Shown here one piece after another: positions 53,515 to 61,889 of a DNA stretch of 64,000 nucleotides; within the stretch, counting starts at the first letter, position 1; each line of letters opens with the position of its first letter. The translations under genes were made by a program, and so were the position numbers. The notes below the pieces were generated by a model. The model worked only from the letters and a program-made list of their open reading frames with translations. It was not told the origin of the DNA and searched no databases. Source of the stretch: DASUSH01 sp963785155 (lineage in GTDB: Bacteria > Actinomycetota > Thermoleophilia > Solirubrobacterales > 70-9); assembly GCA_963785155.1 (NCBI GenBank), contig CAWAUB010000014.1:213274-277273 (forward strand). The letters are read 5' to 3'.

Positions 53515-54269
53515 ACAACGCCGAGAAGGAGGCCTACCTCCGCGAATACGAGGTGCTGAAGAAGAAGGGCAAGCCCTTCTTCCCGTACGCAGTGCTGAAG
53601 GACTCGGCGATGGCGCTCATCGTCGCCCTCGTGATCGTCGCGATGTCGCTGATCCTCGGTGCCGAGCAGGGCCCGAAGGCCGACCCGACGACGACGACCT
53701 ACGTGCCGCGGCCCGAGTGGTACTTCTTCTTCCTCTTCGAGGTCCTGCGAGTGATCAAGCCGCCGGAGCTGGTGCCGGTGGCGACGATCGGGGTGCCGAC
53801 GCTGTGCATGGTCCTGCTCTTCCTGCTGCCGTTCTACGACCGCAATCCCGAGCGGCGCCCCGAGCGGCGCCCGATCGCGACGACGGCCGGGATCCTCACG
53901 ATCATCGCGATGGCCTTCCTCACGGTGCTCGGCGCCGAGGCCGGCTCGCCGACCGAGATCGAGCTGGAGGTGGCCCCGCAATACGAGGAGGGCAAGGAGG
54001 TCGCGGCGCAATCAGGCTGCCTCGCCTGCCACATCTTCGAGCACAACGGGAACCCTGGACCGGGGCCGGAGCTGACCGAAATCGGGGCCCAGATCCCGCG
54101 GGCGGCGATCGCTCGCTCGCTCGAGGTGGGCCCGGGAATCATGCCCTCCTATGCGGCCCTTCAGGAGGAGGACCCGCAGAAGTTCAACGCCATGGTCGAC
54201 TTCCTCGCCTCCCTTGACGGGAACGAGCGCGAGGAACCCGAGGCGGGCAGCTCACAAGCCGGTTCGTGA
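53511..54269 (+). CDS. qcrC: Cytochrome b C-terminal subunit fused to cytochrome c
   Basis: A 252-residue protein. The first ~145 residues correspond to subunit IV of the b6f-type complex, with the quinol-site PEWYFFFLFEVLR. A cytochrome c domain follows with heme-binding CLACH (residues about 169-173), and GIMPSY containing the sixth-ligand Met. Subunit IV fused to cytochrome c is the Bacillus QcrC pattern and differs from the di-heme QcrC of typical mycobacteria and streptomycetes. Confidence 0.9.
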   Translation: MNNAEKEAYLREYEVLKKKGKPFFPYAVLKDSAMALIVALVIVAMSLILGAEQGPKADPTTTTYVPRPEWYFFFLFEVLRVIKPPELVPVATIGVPTLCMVLLFLLPFYDRNPERRPERRPIATTAGILTIIAMAFLTVLGAEAGSPTEIELEVAPQYEEGKEVAAQSGCLACHIFEHNGNPGPGPELTEIGAQIPRAAIARSLEVGPGIMPSYAALQEEDPQKFNAMVDFLASLDGNEREEPEAGSSQAGS

Positions 54270-55000
54270 GTCCCTCGCAGGCCGGCGTCCCCTCGCGGGA
54301 GGCCGACGAGTTCGCGACCGAGGTGCGGGGGATGTTCGACCGCATCGCGGGCGTCTACGACGTCATGAACTCGGCGATGACCGTCGGGATGCACCATCGC
54401 TGGCGTGAGCGGACGGCCGACCGCGCGGAGCTCGGGCCGGGAGACAGCGCGCTGGACGTCTGCTGCGGGACCGGCGACCTCGCCTTCGAGCTGGCGGGCC
54501 GGGTCGGCCCCGAGGGCAGCGTCGTCGGCTGTGACTTCTCCGAGCAGATGCTGGACCTGGCCCGCGCGAAGGCCGCCGATCGCAGCGTGGCGACCGTCCG
54601 GTTCGAGTGGGCCGACGCGCTCGAGCTTCCCTACGAGGACGGGAGCTTCGACGCGGTCACGGTCGGCTTCGGCGTCCGCAACCTCGCCGAGCTCGATCGC
54701 GGGCTCGCCGAGATGGCGCGAGTGCTGCGGCCCGGGGGCAGGCTCGCGATCCTCGAGATCACCCAGCCGACCCGGCCGCCGCTCTCGACGTTCTTCTCGC
54801 TCTGGTTCGACCGGCTCGTGCCGCGCCTCGGCTCCGTGGCCGGCGACCGTGACGCGTACACCTACCTCCCCGAATCGGTCAAGCGCTTCCCCGCGCCCGA
54901 CCGGCTCGCGGCGCTGATCGCCGAGGCCGGCTTCGAGCGGATCCGCTGGACGATCCTCGCGGGCGGGATCATCGCGATCCACAGCGGCGTCAAGGGATGA
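54266..55000 (+). CDS. menG: Demethylmenaquinone/ubiquinone methyltransferase (MenG/UbiE)
   Basis: A 244-residue SAM methyltransferase. It has FDRIAGVYDVMNSAMT, the SAM loop LDVCCGTGDLAFELA, the UbiE/MenG signature GFGVRNLAELDRGLAEM and RVLRPGGRLAILEI. Start at GTG 54266. It converts demethylmenaquinone to menaquinone, the electron donor to the adjacent bc complex, and overlaps the prenyl synthase gene. Confidence 0.92.
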   Translation: MSPSQAGVPSREADEFATEVRGMFDRIAGVYDVMNSAMTVGMHHRWRERTADRAELGPGDSALDVCCGTGDLAFELAGRVGPEGSVVGCDFSEQMLDLARAKAADRSVATVRFEWADALELPYEDGSFDAVTVGFGVRNLAELDRGLAEMARVLRPGGRLAILEITQPTRPPLSTFFSLWFDRLVPRLGSVAGDRDAYTYLPESVKRFPAPDRLAALIAEAGFERIRWTILAGGIIAIHSGVKG

Positions 55001-55959
55001 ACGGCACCGCTGTCCCAGCACCGGTGACCCGGGTTCTCGACGCGGCTTCGACGTGGCTCCCGGCGTCGATGGCCGAGGTCGAGTCCGCGCTCGAGCGGAT
55101 CGCAGCAGCACCCGGCGGACCGCTCGCGGAGGACGCGACGGCCACGCTCGCCGCGGGCGGCAAGCGGTTGCGCCCGCTCCTGGTGCTTCTCTGCGCAGGC
55201 CCCGAGGCGGGCAAGCCCGCCCTGAGCGCCGCGGTCGCGGTCGAGCTGATCCACATGGCGACGCTGGTCCACGATGACGTCCTCGACGCGGCCCCACTCC
55301 GCCGCGGCCGCCCGACCGTGCTCGCGACCTCCGGCCGCCCGCGAGCGACGGCCACCGGCGACCTGCTCTTCGCCCGCGCGTTCGCGGAGCTCGCGACCGA
55401 GGGCGAGCGCCGACAGGTGGCGCTGCTCACCACCGCGTCGGTCGCGCTCGCGCGCGGCGAGCTCGCTCAGCGCCACGACGCCTTCGACGTCGGTGTGGAC
55501 GCGGAGCGCTACCTCGACCGCTGCCGCCTGAAGACCGCGGCACTCTTCGAGTGCGCCTGCGCCATCGGCGACGAGGGCGCCGACCTCGCCGGCTTCGGCC
55601 GTCGCGTCGGCCTCGCCTTTCAGCTCCTCGACGACGTGCTCGACGTCACCGGGCCGCCGGAGCGCACCGGCAAGGCCCGCGGCACCGATCTGCTCGACGG
55701 AACCGTGACGATGCCCCTGATCCTCGCCCGCGAGCGGGACCCCGAGGTAGCGGCAGCCGACCTGCGCGCCCTCGACGCCGCCGGCGCCGAGGAGCTCTGT
55801 GAGCGGATCGTCGCGACCGGCGCCACCGACGAGGTCCGCGAGACCGCGCGCGCCCACGTCGCGGCGGCGAAGTCGGAACTCGAGGACTCACCCCTCGACG
55901 CCGAGCGCCGCAACCTCCTCGACCTCGTCGCCGACGGCGTCGTCGAGCGCTACGCGTAG
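54997..55959 (+). CDS. Polyprenyl diphosphate synthase (menaquinone side chain)
   Basis: A 320-residue class I prenyltransferase. The first aspartate motif is VHDDVLDAAPLRRGRPT, the second LLDDVLDVTG, and GGKRLRPLLV binds isopentenyl diphosphate. Chain length cannot be read, but coupling with menG suggests the menaquinone prenyl tail. Confidence 0.92.
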   Translation: MNGTAVPAPVTRVLDAASTWLPASMAEVESALERIAAAPGGPLAEDATATLAAGGKRLRPLLVLLCAGPEAGKPALSAAVAVELIHMATLVHDDVLDAAPLRRGRPTVLATSGRPRATATGDLLFARAFAELATEGERRQVALLTTASVALARGELAQRHDAFDVGVDAERYLDRCRLKTAALFECACAIGDEGADLAGFGRRVGLAFQLLDDVLDVTGPPERTGKARGTDLLDGTVTMPLILARERDPEVAAADLRALDAAGAEELCERIVATGATDEVRETARAHVAAAKSELEDSPLDAERRNLLDLVADGVVERYA

Positions 55960-55963
55960 CGGT

Positions 55964-56524
55964 TCAGGCTGCGACCAACTCCGCGTCGGTCCGAACCTCG
56001 GCCTCGAGGGCCTCGAGGATGTGGATAAGGGCGATCGCATGGTCGGTCGTGGTCAGGCGGCCCTTCTCATCGAAGGCCTCCTCGGCCATCGGCACCGCGA
56101 GATCGCTCTCGATCACCCGCGCGCCGGCGGCCGCGAGGACCTTGCGTAGATCGGCCTGGGCCCAGACGGCGCCGAAACGGCCCGTGCTGGCGCCGATCAC
56201 CGCCGCGGGTTTGTTGCGAAGCGTGGTCGTTGCGCGAGGGCGCGAGGCCCAGTCGATCGCGTTCTTGAGGACGCCCGGAATCGAGTGGTTGTACTCAGGC
56301 GTGGCGATCAGGATCGCGTCCGCGCGGTCGATCGCATCGCGGAGATCGGCGACCGCCTCGGGCGCGGGCTCGACGTCGAGGTCCTGGTCGTAGTGAGGCA
56401 GGGAACGCAGGTCCTCCCAGAGCTCGATCTCGATGTCACGCGGCGCCTGCTCCGCGACATGGCGGAGCAGGCGCGCGTTCAGCGACTCGGAGCGGAGGCT
56501 GCCGGGAATGGCGAGCACTCGCAT
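55964..56524 (-). CDS. NADPH-dependent FMN reductase / quinone reductase
   Basis: A 186-residue flavodoxin-fold enzyme. The FMN-binding loop PGSLRSESLNARLL starts at residue 7, with ATPEYNHSIPGVLKNAIDW near 80 and IGASTGRFGA near 115, both diagnostic. It reduces quinones or azo compounds. Minus strand, 5 bp from yceI, so likely co-transcribed. Confidence 0.9.
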   Translation of the reverse strand: MRVLAIPGSLRSESLNARLLRHVAEQAPRDIEIELWEDLRSLPHYDQDLDVEPAPEAVADLRDAIDRADAILIATPEYNHSIPGVLKNAIDWASRPRATTTLRNKPAAVIGASTGRFGAVWAQADLRKVLAAAGARVIESDLAVPMAEEAFDEKGRLTTTDHAIALIHILEALEAEVRTDAELVAA

Positions 56525-56529
56525 CGGGG

Positions 56530-57075
56530 CTACGCCTTCACCAGCTCGAGCTCGACGGCCAGGGACACGTCGTTGGCGAGCGCCTCGCCGCCGCCTGGCA
56601 GCTCCATCTGCCAGTCCATGCCGAACTCGGTGCGGTCGATCTTCGCCTCGAGCGTGAGGGCGAGCTTGCCCTCGGTGCCCGGGAACTCGATCGGGCCGCG
56701 GATCTCGCCCGTCGCCCGGACCGCCTGGGTGGCGCCGGCCAGCTCGAGGTCGCCCGCCAGCTCGACGCGGTCACCCTCGATCGAGAGCTCGGTTGAGCGG
56801 AAGCGAACCTCGGCGTTCCGCTCGGCGTCGAAGAACTCCGGTGAGAGCAGGTGCGGCCGGATGTTCTCGTCGTCGACGTCGATGCTGTCCACGCGGACGG
56901 CGCCGGTCAGGACGGCCTCGTCGCCGACCTCGAGTTTCGCGTCGAGGTCCTTGAACCCGCCGCGGAATATTGCGAGCCCGGCGTGCTGGACCGCGAACGT
57001 CGCGTTCGAGTGCGCCCGGTCGAGGGCCCACGTGCCGGCCGGAATTCGTGTGGTGGTGGGGGCTGAGGTGGTCAT
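56530..57075 (-). CDS. YceI-like lipid-binding protein
   Basis: A 181-residue protein from ATG 57075 with GGAG seven bases upstream. It is the YceI lipocalin-like fold: WALDRAHSNATFAVQH, GGFKDLDAKLEVG, LLSPEFFDAERNAEVRFRS and DRTEFGMDW. Members bind isoprenoids or quinones. No signal peptide is apparent, so it is probably cytoplasmic. It is divergent from a MarR gene that may control it. Confidence 0.92.
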   Translation of the reverse strand: MTTSAPTTTRIPAGTWALDRAHSNATFAVQHAGLAIFRGGFKDLDAKLEVGDEAVLTGAVRVDSIDVDDENIRPHLLSPEFFDAERNAEVRFRSTELSIEGDRVELAGDLELAGATQAVRATGEIRGPIEFPGTEGKLALTLEAKIDRTEFGMDWQMELPGGGEALANDVSLAVELELVKA

Positions 57076-57097
57076 TGCTACTCCAATCATTGAGACT

Positions 57098-57136
57098 GCA
57101 ACGGTTGACTGTGCATCAGTGTAGCAGCAACGGTTG
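57098..57136. promoter_or_regulatory. Twin GCAACGGTTG operator sites between yceI and marR
   Basis: GCAACGGTTG occurs at 57098-57107 and again at 57127-57136, 29 bp apart, close to three helical turns, so both copies face the same side of DNA. On the minus strand TTGCGG-16-TACACT makes a plausible yceI promoter between them. They are candidate binding sites for the MarR protein. Confidence 0.55.
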
Positions 57137-57165
57137 CGTCCGCAACATTCAGCTAAGATGTGGGC

Positions 57166-57654
57166 ATGAGCACAGCCACGAAACCCGCGATCGGCGAGGA
57201 GCAGCTGCGCGCCTGGCGTGCCTTCCTGCGCGCCCACTCGAACATGCTTCGGCGGATCAGCCGCGACCTCGACGAGGCCGGCCTGCCACCGCTCGCCTGG
57301 TACGACGTACTCGCGGCGCTGCGCGACGCGCCCGACGCGCGCCTCCGCCAGGTGGATGTGGCCGAGCGCGTCCTGCTCTCGACCAGTGGACTGAGCCGGC
57401 TTCTCGACCGGATCGAGGCCGCGGGCTTGGCGCAGCGGGTTCAGTGCCCGGGCGACCGACGCAGCCTGCACGTGCAGCTCACGACCGACGGCGCCGAGAT
57501 GCTGGAGCGGATGTGGCCCGTCTACGCGCGGGGCGTGGCAGAGGACTTCCTACCGGCATTCGGCAGCAATCCGGGCGAGATCGCCGCGGCGATGGAGTCG
57601 ATCGGCGAGAGCTGCGACGCCCAGCGGGCCTCGGAGGAAGAGGCTCAGGCCTAG
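57166..57654 (+). CDS. MarR-family transcriptional regulator
   Basis: A 162-residue winged-helix regulator from ATG 57166. The DNA-binding helix is in VDVAERVLLSTSGLSRLLDR and the wing GDRRSLHVQLT. It overlaps the convergent zinc-ribbon gene by 4 bp. Divergence from yceI and the paired operator repeats suggest control of that gene and of itself. Confidence 0.9.
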   Translation: MSTATKPAIGEEQLRAWRAFLRAHSNMLRRISRDLDEAGLPPLAWYDVLAALRDAPDARLRQVDVAERVLLSTSGLSRLLDRIEAAGLAQRVQCPGDRRSLHVQLTTDGAEMLERMWPVYARGVAEDFLPAFGSNPGEIAAAMESIGESCDAQRASEEEAQA

Positions 57655-58073
57655 AAGTCTTCGGCGAGGATGAGGTCGCGGTCGAGCGCGTCGATGAACC
57701 GCTCGACCTCCTCTTCCATGATCGCCCGGGAGAGCTCGGAGAGGTCCTCGAGCAGGCCCTCCGTGCCGTCGTCCAGGATCTCGTCGAAGGCGTCCATCAC
57801 CTTCTGATCGTGGACTTCGGAGCCGTACCACTCGCAATCTGGGCAGCGCAGGTCGACGCGCCAACGGGCGCGGCCGACGGGCTCCCAGTCGGTCGGGTGA
57901 ACCAGGCCGGAGGAGCACTCGGGACAGACATGAAGCTTGCGCTGCTCTGACTTCTTGGTCGAGGAGCCGCCGCTCTCCCGTGTCGCGCTTCCGCGCGGCG
58001 CCATCTCGATCACGTGCCCACCGGGGAGCACGACGCTCTGCTTGATCTGTGCCTGTTCGCCCTTGCGCTCCAT
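57651..58073 (-). CDS. Acidic zinc-ribbon protein, uncharacterised
   Basis: A 140-residue protein with CPEC and CPDC motifs about 28 residues apart, a zinc ribbon, and a strongly acidic helical C-terminal half (MDAFDEILDDGTEGLLEDLS). The N-terminal third is basic with Lys, Arg and Ser. Such small ribbon proteins may bind RNA or RNA polymerase; no function is known here. Confidence 0.6.
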   Translation of the reverse strand: MERKGEQAQIKQSVVLPGGHVIEMAPRGSATRESGGSSTKKSEQRKLHVCPECSSGLVHPTDWEPVGRARWRVDLRCPDCEWYGSEVHDQKVMDAFDEILDDGTEGLLEDLSELSRAIMEEEVERFIDALDRDLILAEDF

Positions 58074-58179
58074 CTGGTCCCAAGTATCGGCACCTCAGGC
58101 GCGCGTTTAATCGGGGTTTTCCCGCAGACTTTGCGTGGAACTCCCGCATAGTTGTGCGCGCAGCCGCTGCCTGGCTGCT

Positions 58180-58185
58180 TAGACT
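58180..58185 (+). promoter_or_regulatory. dcd: -10 element giving a leaderless dcd mRNA
   Basis: TAGACT ends six bases before the ATG of dcd, so transcription should begin at or beside the start codon. No ribosome-binding sequence is present upstream, in agreement with a leaderless message. No clear -35 is seen. Confidence 0.45.
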
Positions 58186-58191
58186 TGCGCG

Positions 58192-58773
58192 ATGGTCCTC
58201 TCAGACCGCACGATCAAGGCCGAGATCGAAGCCGGACGCCTGGTCTTCGATCCCTTCGACGCGGCGATGATCCAGCCCTCGAGCGTCGATGTCCGCGTCG
58301 ACAACAAGTTCCGGGTCTTCCACAACGCGCGCTACCCATACATCGACGTGCGGGAGCCGATGGAGGACCTCACCGAACTGGTCACGGTTGAGGATGACCG
58401 GCCGTTCATCCTCCACCCGGGCGAATTCGTCCTCGGCCAGACCCTTGAGCGGGTCAGCCTGCCGTCGGACCTCGTCGCGCGGCTGGAGGGCAAGAGCTCG
58501 CTCGGCCGCCTGGGCCTTCTGATCCACTCCACGGCGGGCTTCGTCGACGCCGGATTCGAGGGCAACCTGACGCTCGAGCTCTCGAACGTCGCCAATCTGC
58601 CGATCACGATCTACCACGGGATGCCGATCGGGCAGATGTCCTTCATGCGTATGGACGAGCCGGTCGAGCGTCCCTACGGGGACGCCGAAGCCGGCTCCAA
58701 GTACCAGGGCCAGGCGGAGCCCACCGCCTCGCTCTACTACAAGAACTTCGAGCGTCACCGAATCCCAGGCTGA
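58192..58773 (+). CDS. dcd: dCTP deaminase (possibly bifunctional dUTP-forming and hydrolysing)
   Basis: A 193-residue trimeric deaminase. Family motifs are LSDRTIKAEIEAGRL, QPSSVDVRVDNKFRVF, LEGKSSLGRLGLLIH (catalytic Arg/Ser region), STAGFVDAGFEGNLTLEL and SKYQGQAEPTAS. Actinobacterial and archaeal members often deaminate dCTP and hydrolyse dUTP; which type this is cannot be read with certainty. Confidence 0.94.
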   Translation: MVLSDRTIKAEIEAGRLVFDPFDAAMIQPSSVDVRVDNKFRVFHNARYPYIDVREPMEDLTELVTVEDDRPFILHPGEFVLGQTLERVSLPSDLVARLEGKSSLGRLGLLIHSTAGFVDAGFEGNLTLELSNVANLPITIYHGMPIGQMSFMRMDEPVERPYGDAEAGSKYQGQAEPTASLYYKNFERHRIPG

Positions 58774-58809
58774 TCCAATCGCGGCCCAACGCCGTTACCA
58801 TCCATCACG

Positions 58810-59052
58810 ATGGATTTCAGCCTCTGGCAGATAGCGATAGTTCTGGTCATCGCATTGATCGTCTTCGGGCCGAAGCGTCTGCCCGAGCTCGGTAAGTCGC
58901 TCGGTTCCGGGATGCGCGAGTTCAAGGACTCGATCACCGGATCGCACAAGGACGACGACGAGGACGATAAGCCGGCGATCGCGACCACCGCCGCAAAGGG
59001 CGAAAAGGTCGAGACGGTCGACGGCGAGGTCGCAACCGAGAACAAGGCGTAA
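58810..59052 (+). CDS. tatA: Sec-independent translocase TatA
   Basis: An 80-residue TatA/E protein. One N-terminal membrane helix (WQIAIVLVIALIVFG), the FGPKRLPELGKSLGSG hinge and amphipathic helix, and an acidic tail are canonical. It is 3 bp upstream of tatC. Confidence 0.92.
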   Translation: MDFSLWQIAIVLVIALIVFGPKRLPELGKSLGSGMREFKDSITGSHKDDDEDDKPAIATTAAKGEKVETVDGEVATENKA

Positions 59053-59055
59053 GCC

Positions 59056-59817
59056 TTGGCCAGATCCAAGGCGGTCAATTTCGATGACCGTCTGACGCTC
59101 GTCGAGCACCTCGACGAGCTGAGGACGCGCATCATCATCTCGCTCGCGGCCTTCTTCGTCGCGTTCGCGCTCTGCTTCTGGCAGGACGCGTTGATGCTGG
59201 AGATCTTCAACGCGGCACTGCCCAGCAACACACCGGAGCCGATCACGCTGGGGGTGACAGAGCCCTTCTTCACGACCGTCGAGGTCTCCGCCTATGGGGC
59301 CTTCGTCCTGTCGCTTCCCGTGATCCTTTACCAGGGGTACGCGTTCGTACTGCCCGCGTTCTCGGACTCCGAGAAGAAGGTCGTCCTGCCCTTCCTGATC
59401 GCAGCGCCGATCCTCTTCATCGCCGGCGTGGCCTTCTCGTACTTCATCGTCCTGCCGGCGGCGATCAAGTTCCTGCTCAATTTCAACGCCGCCGAGTTCA
59501 ACATCGAGGTTCGCGCGAAGGACTACTACCGCTTCATCGGAGTCCTCTGCCTCTCCCTTGGCGTCCTCTTCCAGATCCCGATCGGCGTGCTCTCGGTGAC
59601 GAGGCTGGGCATCGTCACGCCCGAGCAGCTCTCCCACAACCGCCGCTACGTGATCCTCGGCATCGCGGTCGTTGCCGCGGCCCTTCCGGGCGGGGACCCG
59701 ATCTCGATGCTCCTGATCATGTTCCCGCTGCTCATCCTTTACGAGGCGAGCATCCTGCTGGCGCGAAGATTCGGGGACCCCGCCGAGGCCGACCTCACGC
59801 CGCAGGTCGACCACTAG
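59056..59817 (+). CDS. tatC: Sec-independent translocase TatC
   Basis: A 253-residue six-helix membrane protein starting at TTG. VEHLDELRTRIIISL and FFTTVEVSAYGAFVLSLPV, then FVLPAFSDSEKKVV, are conserved TatC segments forming the signal-peptide recognition site. Together with TatA this gives a minimal twin-arginine system that can export the Rieske protein in this window. Confidence 0.95.
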   Translation: MARSKAVNFDDRLTLVEHLDELRTRIIISLAAFFVAFALCFWQDALMLEIFNAALPSNTPEPITLGVTEPFFTTVEVSAYGAFVLSLPVILYQGYAFVLPAFSDSEKKVVLPFLIAAPILFIAGVAFSYFIVLPAAIKFLLNFNAAEFNIEVRAKDYYRFIGVLCLSLGVLFQIPIGVLSVTRLGIVTPEQLSHNRRYVILGIAVVAAALPGGDPISMLLIMFPLLILYEASILLARRFGDPAEADLTPQVDH

Positions 59818-59827
59818 CCTTCCGCCG

Positions 59828-60646
59828 ATGCTCTTCGACCTGAGCGGGAAGCGAAAGCGCGTAGTCCAGGTGGTCTACGCGGCGCTCGCGATCCTCTTCG
59901 CAGTCAGCTTCGTCGGCTTCGGCATCGGCAGCGATGCCGCCGGCGGGCTCTTCGACGCGATCGGCGTCGGCGGCGACGATTCCACCTCCGACGATCCTGC
60001 TTTCGAGGCCGATATCGACGACGCCGAGGCAAGGCTCGCCACCGACCCCAAGGACGAGCAGGCGCTCCAGGACCTGATCAGCGTCCGCTTCCAGGCCGGC
60101 AACGCCGCCCTCGACTCCGACGAGACGACCGGTCAGGTCAGCCTCACCCCCGAGGCCGAGACCCAGTATCGCGAGGCGATCGCCTCATGGAAGACGTACC
60201 TGAAGGTCGCCGACAAGCCGAATTCGGGCTCGGCGGCGATCGCCAACAACGCCTACGGAACCCTCCTCCAGTTCTCGGATCCCCAGGACGTGCCGGGGCT
60301 CGCCGAGGACGCGATTCCCTCCGCACAGATCACCGCCGAGGACGTCGGCGGGGTCGGCCCCTGGTTCACGCTGGCCCAGTACGCCTACTTCGGCGGTGAC
60401 CCCGACCTTGGCGACGAGGCCGCGGCGCAGGCGATCAAGGAGGTCGACCCGTCGCAGAAGAAGCAGATCCAGAAGGACCTCGAGGCGACCGCGAAGGCCG
60501 CCGCCGAGCTGAAGAAGCAGATCGAGAAGCAGGCCGAGAAGGGCACCGGCGACGAGGCCTTCACGAATCCCCTCGAGCAGGGCGGCGCCGCCGGCGGGCT
60601 CGGCGGAACGCCGGTCCCCGGCGCGCCCGTGACGCCCACTCCCTAG
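59828..60646 (+). CDS. Membrane-anchored TPR-like protein, uncharacterised
   Basis: A 272-residue protein. A basic head and single membrane helix (VVYAALAILFAVSFVGFGIG) are followed by a helical extracytoplasmic region with tetratricopeptide-like spacing (DAEARLATDPKDEQALQDL, EAIASWKTYLKVADK) and a Lys/Ala coiled tail ending in a Gly-Pro stretch. It resembles membrane TPR adaptors but I do not recognise a named family. Ends 55 bp before tRNA-Lys. Confidence 0.6.
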   Translation: MLFDLSGKRKRVVQVVYAALAILFAVSFVGFGIGSDAAGGLFDAIGVGGDDSTSDDPAFEADIDDAEARLATDPKDEQALQDLISVRFQAGNAALDSDETTGQVSLTPEAETQYREAIASWKTYLKVADKPNSGSAAIANNAYGTLLQFSDPQDVPGLAEDAIPSAQITAEDVGGVGPWFTLAQYAYFGGDPDLGDEAAAQAIKEVDPSQKKQIQKDLEATAKAAAELKKQIEKQAEKGTGDEAFTNPLEQGGAAGGLGGTPVPGAPVTPTP

Positions 60647-60701
60647 CCGCTTCACGCCGCCGGCGAGACCTGATTCCGGCGGCTACCATCACCCCAAACC
60701 G

Positions 60702-60774
60702 GGGCCGTTAGCTCAGCTGGTAGAGCAGGAGACTCTTAATCTCAAGGTCACAGGTTCGATCCCTGTACGGCCCA
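60702..60774 (+). tRNA. tRNA-Lys (CTT)
   Basis: A 73-nt cloverleaf. Acceptor GGGCCGT pairs with ACGGCCC, discriminator A; D-arm AGCTCAGCTGGTAGAGC; anticodon loop CTCTTAA giving CTT; T-arm ACAGGTTCGATCCCTGT. CCA is not encoded. Confidence 0.97.
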
Positions 60775-60836
60775 CTCACTCATTCGCACTTCGATTACCT
60801 TTAGTCGCATTCGGCCCAACTAGTCCTGGAGGGGAT

Positions 60837-61355
60837 ATGTCTCGGCTTAGGTTTGTGGTGAACGCAGGGGTGTTCGGCGTCGCGCTTGCTGTGGCCGCAA
60901 TCGCGGGCGCAGCCACCATCGAATGCGCCACGTCAGGTGTGTGTTTGGGGACGGCCGGCGACGACGAGATGGTCGGTTCCAAGCGGGGCGAAACGATCGA
61001 CGGCCGTAGCGGCGATGACACGATCAGTGGCCTTGCGGGAAATGACGCCGTCTCCGGCAACAACGGCAACGATGAGCTCTCCGGAGGGCCCGGCAACGAC
61101 CAGTTCCTGGGCGGGGTTGATAACGACGTCGCAGACGGCGATGAGGGCAACGACCGCATCGAAGGCAACCAGGGGGACGACGTGCTTCGCGACCCCAAAT
61201 CCGATGACAAGGATGTGGCCAGCGGCGGCCCGGGCGCAGACAAGATCAACGTCGAGGACAACGACGACGATGACAAGGTCGAATGCGGCTCAGGTCGCGA
61301 TGAAGTCAAGGCCGACCCGAAGGACAACGTCGACTCGCGTTGCGAAGCTGCTTGA
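60837..61355 (+). CDS. Secreted RTX-type calcium-binding repeat protein
   Basis: A 172-residue protein with a signal peptide (FVVNAGVFGVALAVAAIAGA) and at least six Ca2+-binding nonapeptide repeats such as GRSGDDTISG, LAGNDAVSG, NNGNDELSG, GPGNDQFLG and NQGDDVLRD. Two Cys near the N-terminus and one near the C-terminus are present. The protein is probably a small secreted or surface-bound Ca2+-folding protein; function unknown. A GAGGGG ribosome site precedes the ATG. Confidence 0.85.
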   Translation: MSRLRFVVNAGVFGVALAVAAIAGAATIECATSGVCLGTAGDDEMVGSKRGETIDGRSGDDTISGLAGNDAVSGNNGNDELSGGPGNDQFLGGVDNDVADGDEGNDRIEGNQGDDVLRDPKSDDKDVASGGPGADKINVEDNDDDDKVECGSGRDEVKADPKDNVDSRCEAA

Positions 61356-61373
61356 AAAGCCCTAGGAACTGAC

Positions 61374-61889
61374 TCAGACGATCGGCGCGACGGCCTTCTC
61401 GAGCTCCTCGACCGTAGTGTGGTCCGTCTGGCCGGTGAAGCTCGTGGTCAGATGCCGCACGATCCCCTCGCTGTCGACGACGACGATGGCGCGCTTGGTG
61501 AAGAAGCCGGCCGGGGTGACGGCGCGCCGCTCGGTCAGCCAGGCAAGGGGGGAGCCCCAGGCCTTGACGCCGTACGCATCCGCGACCTTCATCCCTTCGT
61601 CCGCGAGGAGCGGGACGTTGAGCTCCTTCTCCTTGACCCAGCGCTCGTGGGACTCGACCGACTGCGGCGAGATCCCGAGCACCGGGACGCCCAGCCGGTC
61701 GAGCTGCTCGCTGTTGTCGCGGTACGAGCAGAACTGCGCCGTGCAGCCGGCGGTGAAGTCGCCGGGGTAGAACGCGAGGACCACGCCTGGCTTGCCTTCG
61801 CCGATGAAGTCTGCGAGCCGGTAGGTCTTGCCCTCGGTACCGGGCAGCTCGAAATCAGGAGCCTTGTCGCCCTCTTCGATCTTGGCCAC
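61374..61889 (-). CDS. Peroxiredoxin (Bcp/AhpC family)
   Basis: A 171-residue thioredoxin-fold peroxidase from GTG 61889. GDKAPDFELPG, FYPGDFTAGCTAQFCSYRD with peroxidatic Cys and a second Cys five residues on, and GVPVLGISPQSVESHERW mark the Bcp-like group. The start shares one base with the stop of the GH5 gene upstream. Confidence 0.9.
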   Translation of the reverse strand: MAKIEEGDKAPDFELPGTEGKTYRLADFIGEGKPGVVLAFYPGDFTAGCTAQFCSYRDNSEQLDRLGVPVLGISPQSVESHERWVKEKELNVPLLADEGMKVADAYGVKAWGSPLAWLTERRAVTPAGFFTKRAIVVVDSEGIVRHLTTSFTGQTDHTTVEELEKAVAPIV

